Of a DNA stretch of 44,956 nt, positions 37,260-44,956 are shown piece after piece. Source of the DNA: Ruminococcus sp. (lineage in GTDB: Bacteria > Bacillota > Clostridia > Oscillospirales > Ruminococcaceae); assembly GCA_022768805.1 (NCBI GenBank), contig JALELB010000003.1, positions 1-44,956 of the forward strand. The letters run 5' to 3'. A model generated the notes under the pieces. It was given only the letters and a program-made list of their open reading frames with translations. It ran no database searches and was not told the origin of the DNA. The stretch's first letter is position 1. Each line of letters starts with the position of its first letter. The position numbers and the translations under genes are program-made.

Positions 37260-39827
37260 CTAGTCTGCTTCCTGCCGGCGAAGCCGCCGCTCCGCCGCCT
37301 GCTGTGCCGTAATCAGCACCTTTCTGGGCTTTGCACCCTCATGGGGGCCGATGACGCCCATTTCCTCCAGCTCGTCCATAATCCGTGCCGCCCGGGCATA
37401 GCCCAGCTTCAGCTTCCGCTGCAGGGAGGAGGTGGACGCCTGTCCCAGCTCCACCACCACGTCAATGGCACGGTCGATGAGCTCGTCGTCTCCGTCTGTC
37501 CGGTCGCTGCTGTCGTCCTCAAAGCGTTCGCCCTTGACTGCGGGCATGCTCTGCTCCACAGCCTCCATAATATCGCTGCTGTATTCCGCCTTTGCCTCTT
37601 CCTTGATGTATGCAACCACCCGTTCAATCTCCTCGGTGGAGCAGTAGCAGCCCTGCACCCGGACAGGCTTGGACAGCCCGTTGGGGAAGTACAGCATGTC
37701 CCCGTGACCCAGGAGCTTTTCTGCGCCGCCCACGTCCAGAATATTCCTGGAGTCCATCTGGCTCTTGACGGATAGGGCAATCCGGCTGGGCACGTTGGAT
37801 TTGATAAGTCCCGTAATCACGTCCGCCGTAGGCCGCTGGGTGGCGATAATCAGGTGCATACCCGCTGCTCTTGCCTTCTGGGCGATCCGGCAGACCGCAT
37901 CCTCCACCTCCTTGGAGGAGGTCATCATCAGGTCTGCAAACTCGTCGATGACGATGACGATCTGGGGCAGGGGGTCCAGATCCTCCCGCTTTGCCGCCAG
38001 GGCGTTGAAATCCTTCAAATCCCGCACATTGTAGCTTGCGCACAGAGCATACCGCCTGTCCATCTCCTGGGTGGCCCAGTTCAGGGCGCCTGCCGCCTTC
38101 CGGGGATCCGTCACCACCGGAATCAGCAGATGGGGGATGCCGTCATAAATCTTGAATTCCACAATCTTGGGGTCAATGAGCACCAGCTTCACCTCAGAGG
38201 GCTTTGCGTGATAGAGGATGCTCATGATGATGCCGTTGGTACATACGGACTTGCCGGAGCCGGTTGCCCCGGCGATAATCATATGGGGCATTTTTGCAAT
38301 GTCTCCCAGAATGATATTGCCGTCAATGTCCTTGCCCACTGCAAAGGACAGCTTGCTTCTGGACTCTGCAAACTCCCGGCTCTCCAGGATCTCCCGGATG
38401 CATACCATATCCTTGTGGGCGTTGGCAACCTCGATGCCCACCGCCGGCTTGCCGGGAATGGGCGCTTCAATCCGCACGCCCCCTGCCGCCAGATTCAGGG
38501 CAATGTCGTCCGCCAGGCTTGTGATCTTGGCGATCTTCACGCCGGCGGAGGGCTGAACCTCATACCGGGTAACCGTGGGACCCCGGTTGATGCCGGTGAT
38601 CCGCACCTGTACTCCGAAGCTGTTCAGGGTATCCACCAGAATATCCGCATTCTGCCGCAGCTCCAGTGCCGCACTGGGGTCAGCTGCCTTGCTGACGCTG
38701 GGTTCCAGATAGTCAATGGGGGGCAGCCGGTATTCGTGGGTGGGGGTAAGGGCTTCCCCATTGACCACCTCCGCCTCGATTTCCGCCGTAATGGCCGCTG
38801 CCTCCGCCGCCTGCTCCTCCTTCTTGGAGCGCTTCGGCTCCTTCACGGCAGTTGCCGCCGCTACCAGGTCATCCAGCTCCGCAGCATCCTGGCTTTTCTG
38901 GGCTTCCGGCTCCGGCTGCTCCGGCACCGGATCCCCGGAACGGCGCTCCCGCTCCCACTGGGGGGAATCCGGCTGCAGCGGCTCCTCCGGCTCGGCTGCA
39001 TTGTCCACAATGGGCACATCAAACCGGAAATCCCTTGCCCGGGAGGCACGGGTTCGCTTGGGCTGCTCCGCATTGGCCATGGCGATGGCCTCCCGCTCCT
39101 CCCGGGCGGTGCGGCTCCGGAGCATTTCGTCATAGGCATCCAGATACCGGTCATCCTCCCTTGCCTGGCGCACAGCACGGCCCATGCTCCGGAAGGGCTT
39201 GCTCAGCAGCCGGAACAGGTCGATAAGCCCCGTATTGGTCAGCAGCATCACGAACACAAAGAGCATCAGCAGAATGATGATCTTCGCCCCGGTCACATCA
39301 AACAGCCGGATCAGGGGCCAGGCGATCAGGCCGCTGAACACGCCGCCTCCCTGCAGCTCCTTCCCCAGCCGGAACAGATTGCGCACACAGTCCACCAGAC
39401 CGTCCCCCTTGACCTCTCCGTAAAAGAAGATCTGGACAATGGCGCTGCTGAGAATCATCAGTGCCACCCCCCAGAAGGCCTTGCCGGACACGGTCTGGTG
39501 GGAGCGCTCCATGCCGATGAGGATTGCCGTATACACCAGGATCAGGGGGATAAAGGCGGAGGCCACCCCGAACAGACCGAACATGGTGGTATGTAGTGTA
39601 TGCCAGGCGCTGGTGCCCGGAATGACAATCAGCAGCAGGGACAGCACCCCCAGGGCAAACAGCATAATGGACCAGAACTGGTTGGCAGAGTCCTGGGGCT
39701 GCTTTGCCTGCTGCTCCTCCGGTTGGCGTTCCGCCGGCTTTTCCACGGGACGCTCCGCCGTTTTCCTGGTGCCCCTTGCGTTGGGATTGGGTTTCTTTTT
39801 CGGGGTAGGCTTCTTCTGCGCCGCCAC
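37260..39827 (-). CDS. ftsK: DNA translocase FtsK/SpoIIIE
   Basis: An 855-residue septal DNA pump that clears chromosomes at division or sporulation. A basic N-terminal segment is followed by four hydrophobic helices (about 50-200), a variable charged linker (about 230-370), and the motor: Walker A AGATGSGKSVCTNG (about 517), Walker B LVLIDPK (about 550) and IVIDEFADLMM (about 625). A C-terminal gamma winged helix (about 790-850) recognises KOPS/SRS DNA. The GTG at 39827 is preferred because AAAGGAG lies nine bases upstream; an ATG three codons earlier touches that site. It lies between uppP and YgiQ. Confidence 0.95.
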   Translation of the reverse strand: MAAQKKPTPKKKPNPNARGTRKTAERPVEKPAERQPEEQQAKQPQDSANQFWSIMLFALGVLSLLLIVIPGTSAWHTLHTTMFGLFGVASAFIPLILVYTAILIGMERSHQTVSGKAFWGVALMILSSAIVQIFFYGEVKGDGLVDCVRNLFRLGKELQGGGVFSGLIAWPLIRLFDVTGAKIIILLMLFVFVMLLTNTGLIDLFRLLSKPFRSMGRAVRQAREDDRYLDAYDEMLRSRTAREEREAIAMANAEQPKRTRASRARDFRFDVPIVDNAAEPEEPLQPDSPQWERERRSGDPVPEQPEPEAQKSQDAAELDDLVAAATAVKEPKRSKKEEQAAEAAAITAEIEAEVVNGEALTPTHEYRLPPIDYLEPSVSKAADPSAALELRQNADILVDTLNSFGVQVRITGINRGPTVTRYEVQPSAGVKIAKITSLADDIALNLAAGGVRIEAPIPGKPAVGIEVANAHKDMVCIREILESREFAESRSKLSFAVGKDIDGNIILGDIAKMPHMIIAGATGSGKSVCTNGIIMSILYHAKPSEVKLVLIDPKIVEFKIYDGIPHLLIPVVTDPRKAAGALNWATQEMDRRYALCASYNVRDLKDFNALAAKREDLDPLPQIVIVIDEFADLMMTSSKEVEDAVCRIAQKARAAGMHLIIATQRPTADVITGLIKSNVPSRIALSVKSQMDSRNILDVGGAEKLLGHGDMLYFPNGLSKPVRVQGCYCSTEEIERVVAYIKEEAKAEYSSDIMEAVEQSMPAVKGERFEDDSSDRTDGDDELIDRAIDVVVELGQASTSSLQRKLKLGYARAARIMDELEEMGVIGPHEGAKPRKVLITAQQAAERRLRRQEAD

Positions 39828-39859
39828 GCCTGTCATCTCCTTTTCTCTCTGTATATGTA

Positions 39860-40693
39860 TTACATCTTATAAATGGAATAGCCGATTACAAACAAGCCAA
39901 GAAGCAGGGTGTATACGGCAAATACCTTGAACTTTTCGCTCTTGACCAGCCAGCTTACCATGCGGATGGCACAGATGCCCACCACCGTGGATACCACAAA
40001 GCCGATCAGCATGGGCAGAAAATCAAAGTCGATACCGGCTTCCGCCGCATCCTTGACCTCCAGCAGGCAGCCGCCAAGAATGGTGGGAATCCCCAGAATG
40101 AAGGAATACTGCACTGCCGTTTCCCGGGTAAAGCCGCAGAACAGGCCGCTGGCAATGGTGGAGCCGGAACGGGAAATGCCCGGCATCAGGGCGATGCCCT
40201 GGAACACGCCCACGGTCAGGGCATTCTTTGCGGTAATATCCTTAGGCTCCCGGGTGCCCTTGCCGCAGCGGTCGGACAAAAAGAGGATCACCGCAGTGTA
40301 CAAAAAGCAGAAGCCGATGACGATCAGATGCTCGTTTGCCACCTTTTCCACCAGATCCTTCAAGGGATACAGGGGAATCAGAACCAGCAGGGAGATCAGC
40401 AGCATCATAATCATGCGCCGCTCCCCGTTCATGGTGCTCCACTTGAATTTGCCGGTGAACAGGTCTTTGATAAGACTGCCCAGCTCCTTGATCAGCGCCC
40501 AGATGGTGGTCCGGAAGGCGATGAATACCGCCACCAGCGTGCCCAGGTGCAGAATGGCGGAGAAAAACAGGCCGTTTTCCTCCGTTTCGCCGAAGATCTG
40601 CTGATACAGCGCCAGATGCCCGGAGCTGGATACCGGCAGGAACTCGGTCAGTCCCTGAATGATGCCTTGAATGATCGCGTCCAGAATACTCAT
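39860..40693 (-). CDS. uppP: Undecaprenyl-diphosphatase
   Basis: A 277-residue integral membrane phosphatase (UppP/BacA) that recycles the lipid carrier for cell-wall synthesis. It has about eight membrane segments, the catalytic EFLPVSSSGHL near residue 17 and the second conserved block PGISRSGSTI. The length is standard. The start at 40693 follows AAGGAG. It is 36 bases after tepA and 32 before ftsK within the operon. Confidence 0.96.
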   Translation of the reverse strand: MSILDAIIQGIIQGLTEFLPVSSSGHLALYQQIFGETEENGLFFSAILHLGTLVAVFIAFRTTIWALIKELGSLIKDLFTGKFKWSTMNGERRMIMMLLISLLVLIPLYPLKDLVEKVANEHLIVIGFCFLYTAVILFLSDRCGKGTREPKDITAKNALTVGVFQGIALMPGISRSGSTIASGLFCGFTRETAVQYSFILGIPTILGGCLLEVKDAAEAGIDFDFLPMLIGFVVSTVVGICAIRMVSWLVKSEKFKVFAVYTLLLGLFVIGYSIYKM

Positions 40694-40729
40694 GTGTTTG
40701 TCTCCTTTTTTGTTAATACGATGGCTGCC

Positions 40730-41461
40730 TTATGCAGGTTTGTCCGGATACCGCTCCCCGCCGGCTTCGATCAGTCCGTACAGGCAGGAAATAGCGTCGC
40801 TCAGCCCCCCAAGGCTGTCGATGAGCCCCAGCTCCACCGCCCGGGCTCCGTCCACCACGGTTCCCACATCCATCACCAGCTCCTCGGTTTCCATCATCAG
40901 CGCACGGAACTGCTGCTCGGATATGCCGCTGTTGGCGGTGACAAAGTTTACGATCCGGTCCTGCATTTTTTTGAAATAGGATAAGGTCTGGGGCACCCCC
41001 ACGATCATGCCGTTCATCCGCACCGGGTGAATGGTCATGGTGGCAGAGGGTACAATAAAGGAATGCTTGGCGCTGACGGCAAGAGGCACGCCGATGGAAT
41101 GACCGCCGCCCACCACCAGGGAAACCGTAGGGGTCTTCATGCCTGCCAGCAGCTCTGCAATGGCAAGCCCCGCCTCCACGTCGCCCCCCACCGTGTTGAG
41201 AATGATGAGCAGCCCCTCAATGGAACGGTCCTGCTCGATGGCAACCAGCGCCGGGATGATGTGCTCATACTTTGTGGTTTTTGTACGCTCCGGCAGAACA
41301 TAGTGCCCCTCCACCTCGCCGATGACCGTCAGACAGTGGATCAAATGCTTGGCGTTCTGCACCACCACCTGGCCGTTTTTTTCGGCAAGCTCCGCCTGAT
41401 CTGCGGCACGCTCGGTTCCGGACTCCCTGGTTCCGTCCTTTTTCTCCTCGGAATCGGTCAA
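40730..41461 (-). CDS. tepA: ClpP-like serine protease TepA
   Basis: A 243-residue ClpP-fold protein of the TepA (translocation-enhancing) family. Ser122 in GGGHSIG and His145 in TIHPVR match the ClpP catalytic Ser and His; an Asp follows around [13 protein letters not shown]. An acidic, disordered N-terminus (1-35) precedes the fold. The start is a TTG at 41461 with GGGGGCGA upstream; no in-frame ATG exists before the fold. In Bacillus the homologue lies beside spoIIIE, and here it opens the operon with uppP and ftsK. Confidence 0.9.
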   Translation of the reverse strand: MTDSEEKKDGTRESGTERAADQAELAEKNGQVVVQNAKHLIHCLTVIGEVEGHYVLPERTKTTKYEHIIPALVAIEQDRSIEGLLIILNTVGGDVEAGLAIAELLAGMKTPTVSLVVGGGHSIGVPLAVSAKHSFIVPSATMTIHPVRMNGMIVGVPQTLSYFKKMQDRIVNFVTANSGISEQQFRALMMETEELVMDVGTVVDGARAVELGLIDSLGGLSDAISCLYGLIEAGGERYPDKPA

Positions 41462-41542
41462 AAAATCGCCCCCGTTCTGAATCTGTTTCCAATGGAACAG
41501 GGGTATTGTACCGCATCGGGCCGCAAATATGCATACATTTAT

Positions 41543-41571
41543 AGTTTACCGTATCCGGCGAAGAATGTCAA
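41543..41571 (-). promoter_or_regulatory. Promoter of the ten-gene tepA-to-rpsA operon
   Basis: On the minus strand a perfect TTGACA (41566-41571) and TAAACT (41543-41548) are 17 bases apart, giving a leader of about 75 bases. Internal promoters for the later genes may exist, but none was obvious. Confidence 0.65.
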
Positions 41572-41583
41572 GGCGATACCGGA

Positions 41584-41622
41584 CAAAAAAGCCGGGGGAT
41601 TCCGGCGAACCCTCCGGCTTTC
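41584..41622 (-). terminator. Terminator of the TtcA-like gene
   Basis: On the minus strand AAAGCCGGAGGG pairs with CCCCCGGCTTTTTT (one mismatch), ending in a T run. It is 13 bases past the stop at 41635. Confidence 0.85.
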
Positions 41623-41634
41623 AGCAGAAACGGG

Positions 41635-42381
41635 TCAGTCCTCCCGTTCCCTGGGCACCCAGTTGACGCCGCCCCAGCCGTCAATATTGCTGCGCCGCAT
41701 GGCGCCGAACAGCCGGTCGGTAAAGCCCTTGCTTTCATGCTCCATTTGCGCCAGAAACTCCTTGGTTTTCTGCCGCATGGTATAGCCGTCCGCCGGGCAC
41801 TTGGACTTCTGCACCGCCAGCTGGGTCTTTAGCGCCGCCCTGCGCACCTCCCGCTCCGGGGCAAATACCAGGGGCCGGATCAGGGTCAGCTTCTTCCGGG
41901 ACAAATAGCTTTTGGGGGAAAAGCAGCCGATCCGCCCCTCAATGAACAGATTCATCACAAAGGTTTCCACCGCATCGTTGTAATGATGCCCCAGGGCAAT
42001 TTTATTGCAGCCCTGTGCCACTGCCGCATCATGCAACGCACCCCGGCGCATCCGGGCGCAAAGACTGCAGGGGCTGGCCTCCTTCCGGACCTCGAACACG
42101 ATCCTGCCGATATCCGTTGGCAGCACCACATAGGGCACCCCCAGCCCCTCACACATCCGTGCAATTTCGGAAAAATCCCCCGGCTCCCCGCCGAACTGGG
42201 GATCCAGGGTAATGGCCACCAGCTCATAGTCAATGCCAATGAACCGGCGCAGCATGGCAAGCCCCTGCAGTAGCACCAGGCTGTCCTTGCCGCCGGATAC
42301 CCCCACGGCAATCCGGTCTCCGTCCTGGATCAGATCAAATTCCTGTATGGCCTTCCGCATATATCCCAGTATTTTCTGCAT
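41635..42381 (-). CDS. ttcA: TtcA/TtuA family tRNA thiolation protein
   Basis: A 248-residue PP-loop ATPase that adenylates a tRNA base for sulfur insertion. The PP-loop is VGVSGGKDSLVLL near residue 27. CSLCARMRRG (about 107) provides the CxxC that holds an iron-sulfur cluster, and a further Cys lies in KSKCPADG. TtcA makes 2-thiocytidine at position 32; the shorter form in Firmicutes may have a related target, so the symbol is by family. The ATG at 42381 is preferred over a GTG two codons upstream. It is monocistronic, divergent from galK. Confidence 0.85.
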   Translation of the reverse strand: MQKILGYMRKAIQEFDLIQDGDRIAVGVSGGKDSLVLLQGLAMLRRFIGIDYELVAITLDPQFGGEPGDFSEIARMCEGLGVPYVVLPTDIGRIVFEVRKEASPCSLCARMRRGALHDAAVAQGCNKIALGHHYNDAVETFVMNLFIEGRIGCFSPKSYLSRKKLTLIRPLVFAPEREVRRAALKTQLAVQKSKCPADGYTMRQKTKEFLAQMEHESKGFTDRLFGAMRRSNIDGWGGVNWVPRERED

Positions 42382-42414
42382 GCACACCGCACCCTTCTAA
42401 TTCGTCTGGAATAA

Positions 42415-42443
42415 AGTATAGCACTTTGGTGGGGAAATGTAAA
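42415..42443 (-). promoter_or_regulatory. Promoter of the TtcA-like gene
   Basis: On the minus strand TTTACA (42438-42443) and TATACT (42415-42420) are 17 bases apart, back to back with the galK promoter. Confidence 0.65.
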
Positions 42444-42491
42444 GCACTGCCGGAAATTTTGCCGGAACCGGTCTTTTTCACGCCCCTGCTC

Positions 42492-42520
42492 TTGCAAAAG
42501 CAGCCAGCCTGGAGTATAAT
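42492..42520 (+). promoter_or_regulatory. Promoter of galK-galE
   Basis: TTGCAA (42492-42497) and a perfect TATAAT (42515-42520) are 17 bases apart, 42 bases before the galK start. Confidence 0.72.
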
Positions 42521-42562
42521 GATAAAAACAAGCGGCCTTGCCGCAATGGAGTGGAGGCATCC

Positions 42563-43846
42563 ATGGAATCAAATCAGACCATCGCAAGACAGCTCCGGGA
42601 GGGGCAGTATGACCAGCAGCTGCGCCGGCTGTACGGTGTGGAGGGCGCAGCCCTGCAGCCCTATCAGGAACGGCTGTGCAGCCTGCTTGCCCGGTACGGG
42701 GAAACCTATCACCACCCCTGTGCAAGCCTGTTTTCCGTATCCGGCCGCACGGAGCTCAGCGGCAACCACACGGATCACCAGAACGGCTGTGTGCTGGCAG
42801 GCGGCGTCAGTCTGGACGTTATCGCCGCAGCTGCCCCCAACGGCACAAATTTGATCCGGGTCAAGTCCGAGGGCTACCCGGAGGATATCATCGACCTGTC
42901 ACAGCAGGTGCCCATGCCGGATGAAACCAACACCGCCGCCGCCCTGATCCGGGGCGTGGCAGCCCGGTTCATGCAGCTGGGGTATCCGGTGGAAGGCTTT
43001 GACGCCTATACAACCTCCAGCGTGCTGAAAGGCTCCGGGCTGTCCAGCTCCGCCGCCTTTGAGGTGCTGCTGGGCAATATCATCAACGCCTTTTTTGCCG
43101 GGGGAAAGGAAACCCCGGTTTCCATCGCCCAGATCGGCCAGTATGCGGAAAACGTTTTTTTCGGCAAGCCCTGCGGGCTGATGGATCAGATGGCATGTGC
43201 CCTGGGCAGCGTGGTGTCCATTGACTTTTCGGATCCGGACAGCCCGAAGATTCAGCAGGTTTCCCTGGATCTGCAAAAAGCAGGCTATGCCCTGTGCATC
43301 ATCGACAGCGGCGGAGATCATGCAGATCTCACCGAATGCTATGCAGCAGTACCAGCGGAGATGCGGGCCATTGCCCGGCGCTTTGGCAAGCAGGTGCTGC
43401 GGGAGGTGCCCCGGGCGGAATTTGAGGCGGAGCTCCCGGCACTGCGGAAAGCCTGCGGAGACCGGGCGGTACTCCGTGCCATGCATTTTTATGCGGAAAA
43501 CAACCGGGTCCTGCAGCAGACCGCTGCCCTGGAGCAGGGAGATCTGAAGCGCTTTCTGGCACTGGTAACGGAATCCGGCAGATCCTCGGAAGCCCTGTTG
43601 CAGAATATCTATGACTGCCGCAATCCCCGGCAGCAGCCGGTAAGCCTGGCTCTTGCCCAGTGCCGCCGGATGCTGAACGGAGAAGGTGCCTGCCGGATTC
43701 ACGGCGGCGGCTTTGCAGGAACCGTACAGGCCTTCGTGCCCTTAGACCGGCTCAGCGCCTTCCGCAGCGGTATGGAAACCCTGCTGGGCGCCGGCGCCTG
43801 CCATGTGCTGCAGATCCGTGCCGCAGGGGGCGTGCAGCTGGTATAA
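42563..43846 (+). CDS. galK: Galactokinase (GHMP family), Firmicute variant
   Basis: A 427-residue GHMP sugar kinase that would phosphorylate galactose at C1 in the Leloir pathway. The sugar motif reads GRTELSGNHTDHQNG (61-75), where Asn68 replaces the usual Glu of GEHTDY; the catalytic Asp is in CGLMDQMACALG (about 206-215). The ATP loop is LKGSGLSSSAAF (about 153-164), and HGGGFAGTVQAFVP closes the C-terminus. It is longer than E. coli GalK (382). The ATG at 42563 follows GTGGAGG. galE follows immediately. The role is supported by galE; the Asn variant could alter sugar preference. Confidence 0.88.
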   Translation: MESNQTIARQLREGQYDQQLRRLYGVEGAALQPYQERLCSLLARYGETYHHPCASLFSVSGRTELSGNHTDHQNGCVLAGGVSLDVIAAAAPNGTNLIRVKSEGYPEDIIDLSQQVPMPDETNTAAALIRGVAARFMQLGYPVEGFDAYTTSSVLKGSGLSSSAAFEVLLGNIINAFFAGGKETPVSIAQIGQYAENVFFGKPCGLMDQMACALGSVVSIDFSDPDSPKIQQVSLDLQKAGYALCIIDSGGDHADLTECYAAVPAEMRAIARRFGKQVLREVPRAEFEAELPALRKACGDRAVLRAMHFYAENNRVLQQTAALEQGDLKRFLALVTESGRSSEALLQNIYDCRNPRQQPVSLALAQCRRMLNGEGACRIHGGGFAGTVQAFVPLDRLSAFRSGMETLLGAGACHVLQIRAAGGVQLV

Positions 43847-43893
43847 TGCAAGAACAGAAAGGAGCGCTGTACTCCGGTACAGCAACGAAAACT

Positions 43894-44904
43894 ATGGGAA
43901 GTATTTTAGTAACCGGCGGTGCCGGCTTTATCGGCAGCCACTGCTGCGTGGAGCTGCTGGAAAGCGGCTATGAAGTCATCATCATGGACAATCTGTTCAA
44001 TTCCAAGGAAGAAAGCGTCAACCGCATCCAGCAGATCACCGGCAAGCCCGTCACCTTTTACCGGACGGATATGCTGGATCTGCCGGGCATGGAGCAGATC
44101 TTTTCCGCCCATCACATTGACGCAGTGATCCACTTTGCCGGGCTCAAGGCCGTGGGAGAATCCGTTGCCAAGCCCCTGGAGTATTACCACAACAACCTGA
44201 CCGGCACCCTGCTGCTGCTGCAGGCTATGGGCAAATACGGCTGCAAAAAGCTGGTATTCTCCTCCTCCGCCACCGTATACGGGGTACATAATCCGGTGCC
44301 CTACACCGAGGATATGCCCACCTCCGCCACCAATCCCTACGGCTATACCAAGGTCATGATCGAGCAGTTCCTGCGGGATCTGGTAACGGCGGATCCGGAG
44401 TGGAGCGTGGTGGCTCTCCGGTACTTCAACCCCATCGGGGCGCATCCCAGCGGGCTCATCGGAGAGGATCCCAACGGCATTCCCAACAATCTGGTGCCCT
44501 ATATCGCCCAGGTGGCAGTGGGCAAGCTGCCCTGTCTCCGGGTATTTGGCAACGATTATGACACACCGGACGGCACCGGTGTCCGGGATTATATCCATGT
44601 GGTGGATCTGGCCAAGGGGCATCTGGCCGCCCTGGATTACGCCGACAGCCATCCGGGCTTTATGCCCATCAACCTGGGTACCGGCAAAGGCGCCAGTGTG
44701 CTGCAGGTGGCGGACGCCTATGCAAGAGCATGCGGTAAGCCCATTCCCCGTCAGATCTGTCCCCGCCGCCCCGGTGATATTGCCACCTCCGTTGCGGACC
44801 CAAGCCGGGCAAAGGAGCTGCTGGGCTGGGAGGCCCATTCCACCGTGGAGCAGATGTGCGCAGACAGCTGGCACTTCACCGAGAAAAACCCCAACGGACT
44901 CTGA
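43894..44904 (+). CDS. galE: UDP-glucose 4-epimerase
   Basis: A 336-residue extended short-chain dehydrogenase that interconverts UDP-galactose and UDP-glucose. NAD motif VTGGAGFIGSH is at 6-16, the active SSSATVYG supplies the serine, and YGYTK the Tyr and Lys. RYFNPIGAHPSGLIGEDP and GTGVRDYIHVVDLA are GalE signatures. The ATG at 43894 is chosen by homology, though it has no close ribosome site; an in-frame ATG at 43846 overlaps the galK stop (TAATG), would add 16 residues, and may be the true coupled start. It forms an operon with galK and ends in a terminator at the window edge. Confidence 0.93.
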   Translation: MGSILVTGGAGFIGSHCCVELLESGYEVIIMDNLFNSKEESVNRIQQITGKPVTFYRTDMLDLPGMEQIFSAHHIDAVIHFAGLKAVGESVAKPLEYYHNNLTGTLLLLQAMGKYGCKKLVFSSSATVYGVHNPVPYTEDMPTSATNPYGYTKVMIEQFLRDLVTADPEWSVVALRYFNPIGAHPSGLIGEDPNGIPNNLVPYIAQVAVGKLPCLRVFGNDYDTPDGTGVRDYIHVVDLAKGHLAALDYADSHPGFMPINLGTGKGASVLQVADAYARACGKPIPRQICPRRPGDIATSVADPSRAKELLGWEAHSTVEQMCADSWHFTEKNPNGL

Positions 44905-44925
44905 TACAGACCCATACAAGCAAGC

Positions 44926-44956
44926 ACAGCCTGAGCATACCGCTCAGGCTGTTTTT
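44926..44956 (+). terminator. Terminator of galK-galE
   Basis: AGCCTGAGC (44928-44936) pairs perfectly with GCTCAGGCT (44942-44950) across a five-base loop, followed by GTTTTT at the end of the window. Confidence 0.88.

Noticed and set aside
41265-41534. Possible frameshift at the start of tepA (another open frame with an ATG overlaps the gene start)
   Set aside because: The TTG at 41461 has a reasonable ribosome site and gives a full-length TepA, so no frameshift is needed.

Overview
The window reads as the chromosome of a GC-rich gut or rumen Firmicute close to Ruminococcus (class Clostridia). The evidence is three exported proteins with cohesin and dockerin modules (cellulosome or amylosome parts), a single-chain pyruvate:ferredoxin oxidoreductase, an IspH-S1 fusion typical of Clostridia, and Clostridia-like gene order (tepA-uppP-ftsK; cmk-plsC-ispH/rpsA). 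Genus is an inference; no rRNA gene lies inside the window.

Layout. 1-361: leftward rRNA-type promoter and leader running off the left edge. 362-8539: leftward housekeeping genes (CNNM/CBS membrane protein, PHP phosphoesterase, ABC-F ATPase, an SGNH-cohesin-dockerin protein, a MATE exporter, a DUF3810 membrane metallopeptidase). 8772-10193: pyruvate kinase, rightward. 10409-20395: a 13-gene rightward operon with overlapping or nearly touching genes, one strong promoter and one strong terminator, encoding a dissociated acyl-carrier-protein pathway. 20521-24063: pyruvate:ferredoxin oxidoreductase, leftward. 24363-24507: a candidate small RNA with its own promoter and terminator. 24638-28065: a sortase-type anchored cohesin protein and a large cohesin/X-like/dockerin protein. 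28364-29572: a UAP1-type nucleotide-sugar pyrophosphorylase. 29724-41461: a ten-gene leftward housekeeping operon (tepA, uppP, ftsK, YgiQ, MBL hydrolase, DUF3006, BaiN-like, cmk, plsC, ispH-rpsA). 41635-42381: TtcA-like sulfurtransferase. 42563-44904: galK-galE.

The most unusual system is the 10409-20395 operon. It has a discrete malonyl-transferase-like acyltransferase, two acyl carrier proteins, one ketosynthase with a complete Cys-His-His triad, an AMP-forming acyl ligase and a type II thioesterase, as expected of a type II polyketide or fatty-acid-like assembly line. But beta-carbon processing is apparently done by beta-oxidation-style enzymes (a 3-hydroxyacyl-CoA dehydrogenase and two catalytically complete crotonases plus a degenerate third), not by FabG/FabZ. 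It also holds a MIF-type tautomerase, a FrsA-like alpha/beta hydrolase with a cysteine nucleophile, and a hotdog thioesterase. I infer iterative synthesis of a small, probably unsaturated or ring-closed acyl product; the product is unknown to me. It lies between pyruvate kinase and pyruvate:ferredoxin oxidoreductase, with no regulator, transporter or phosphopantetheinyl transferase inside.

Promoters were found by eye as -35/-10 pairs with 17-base spacers, and terminators as GC-rich stems followed by T runs; these are sequence readings, not measured sites.
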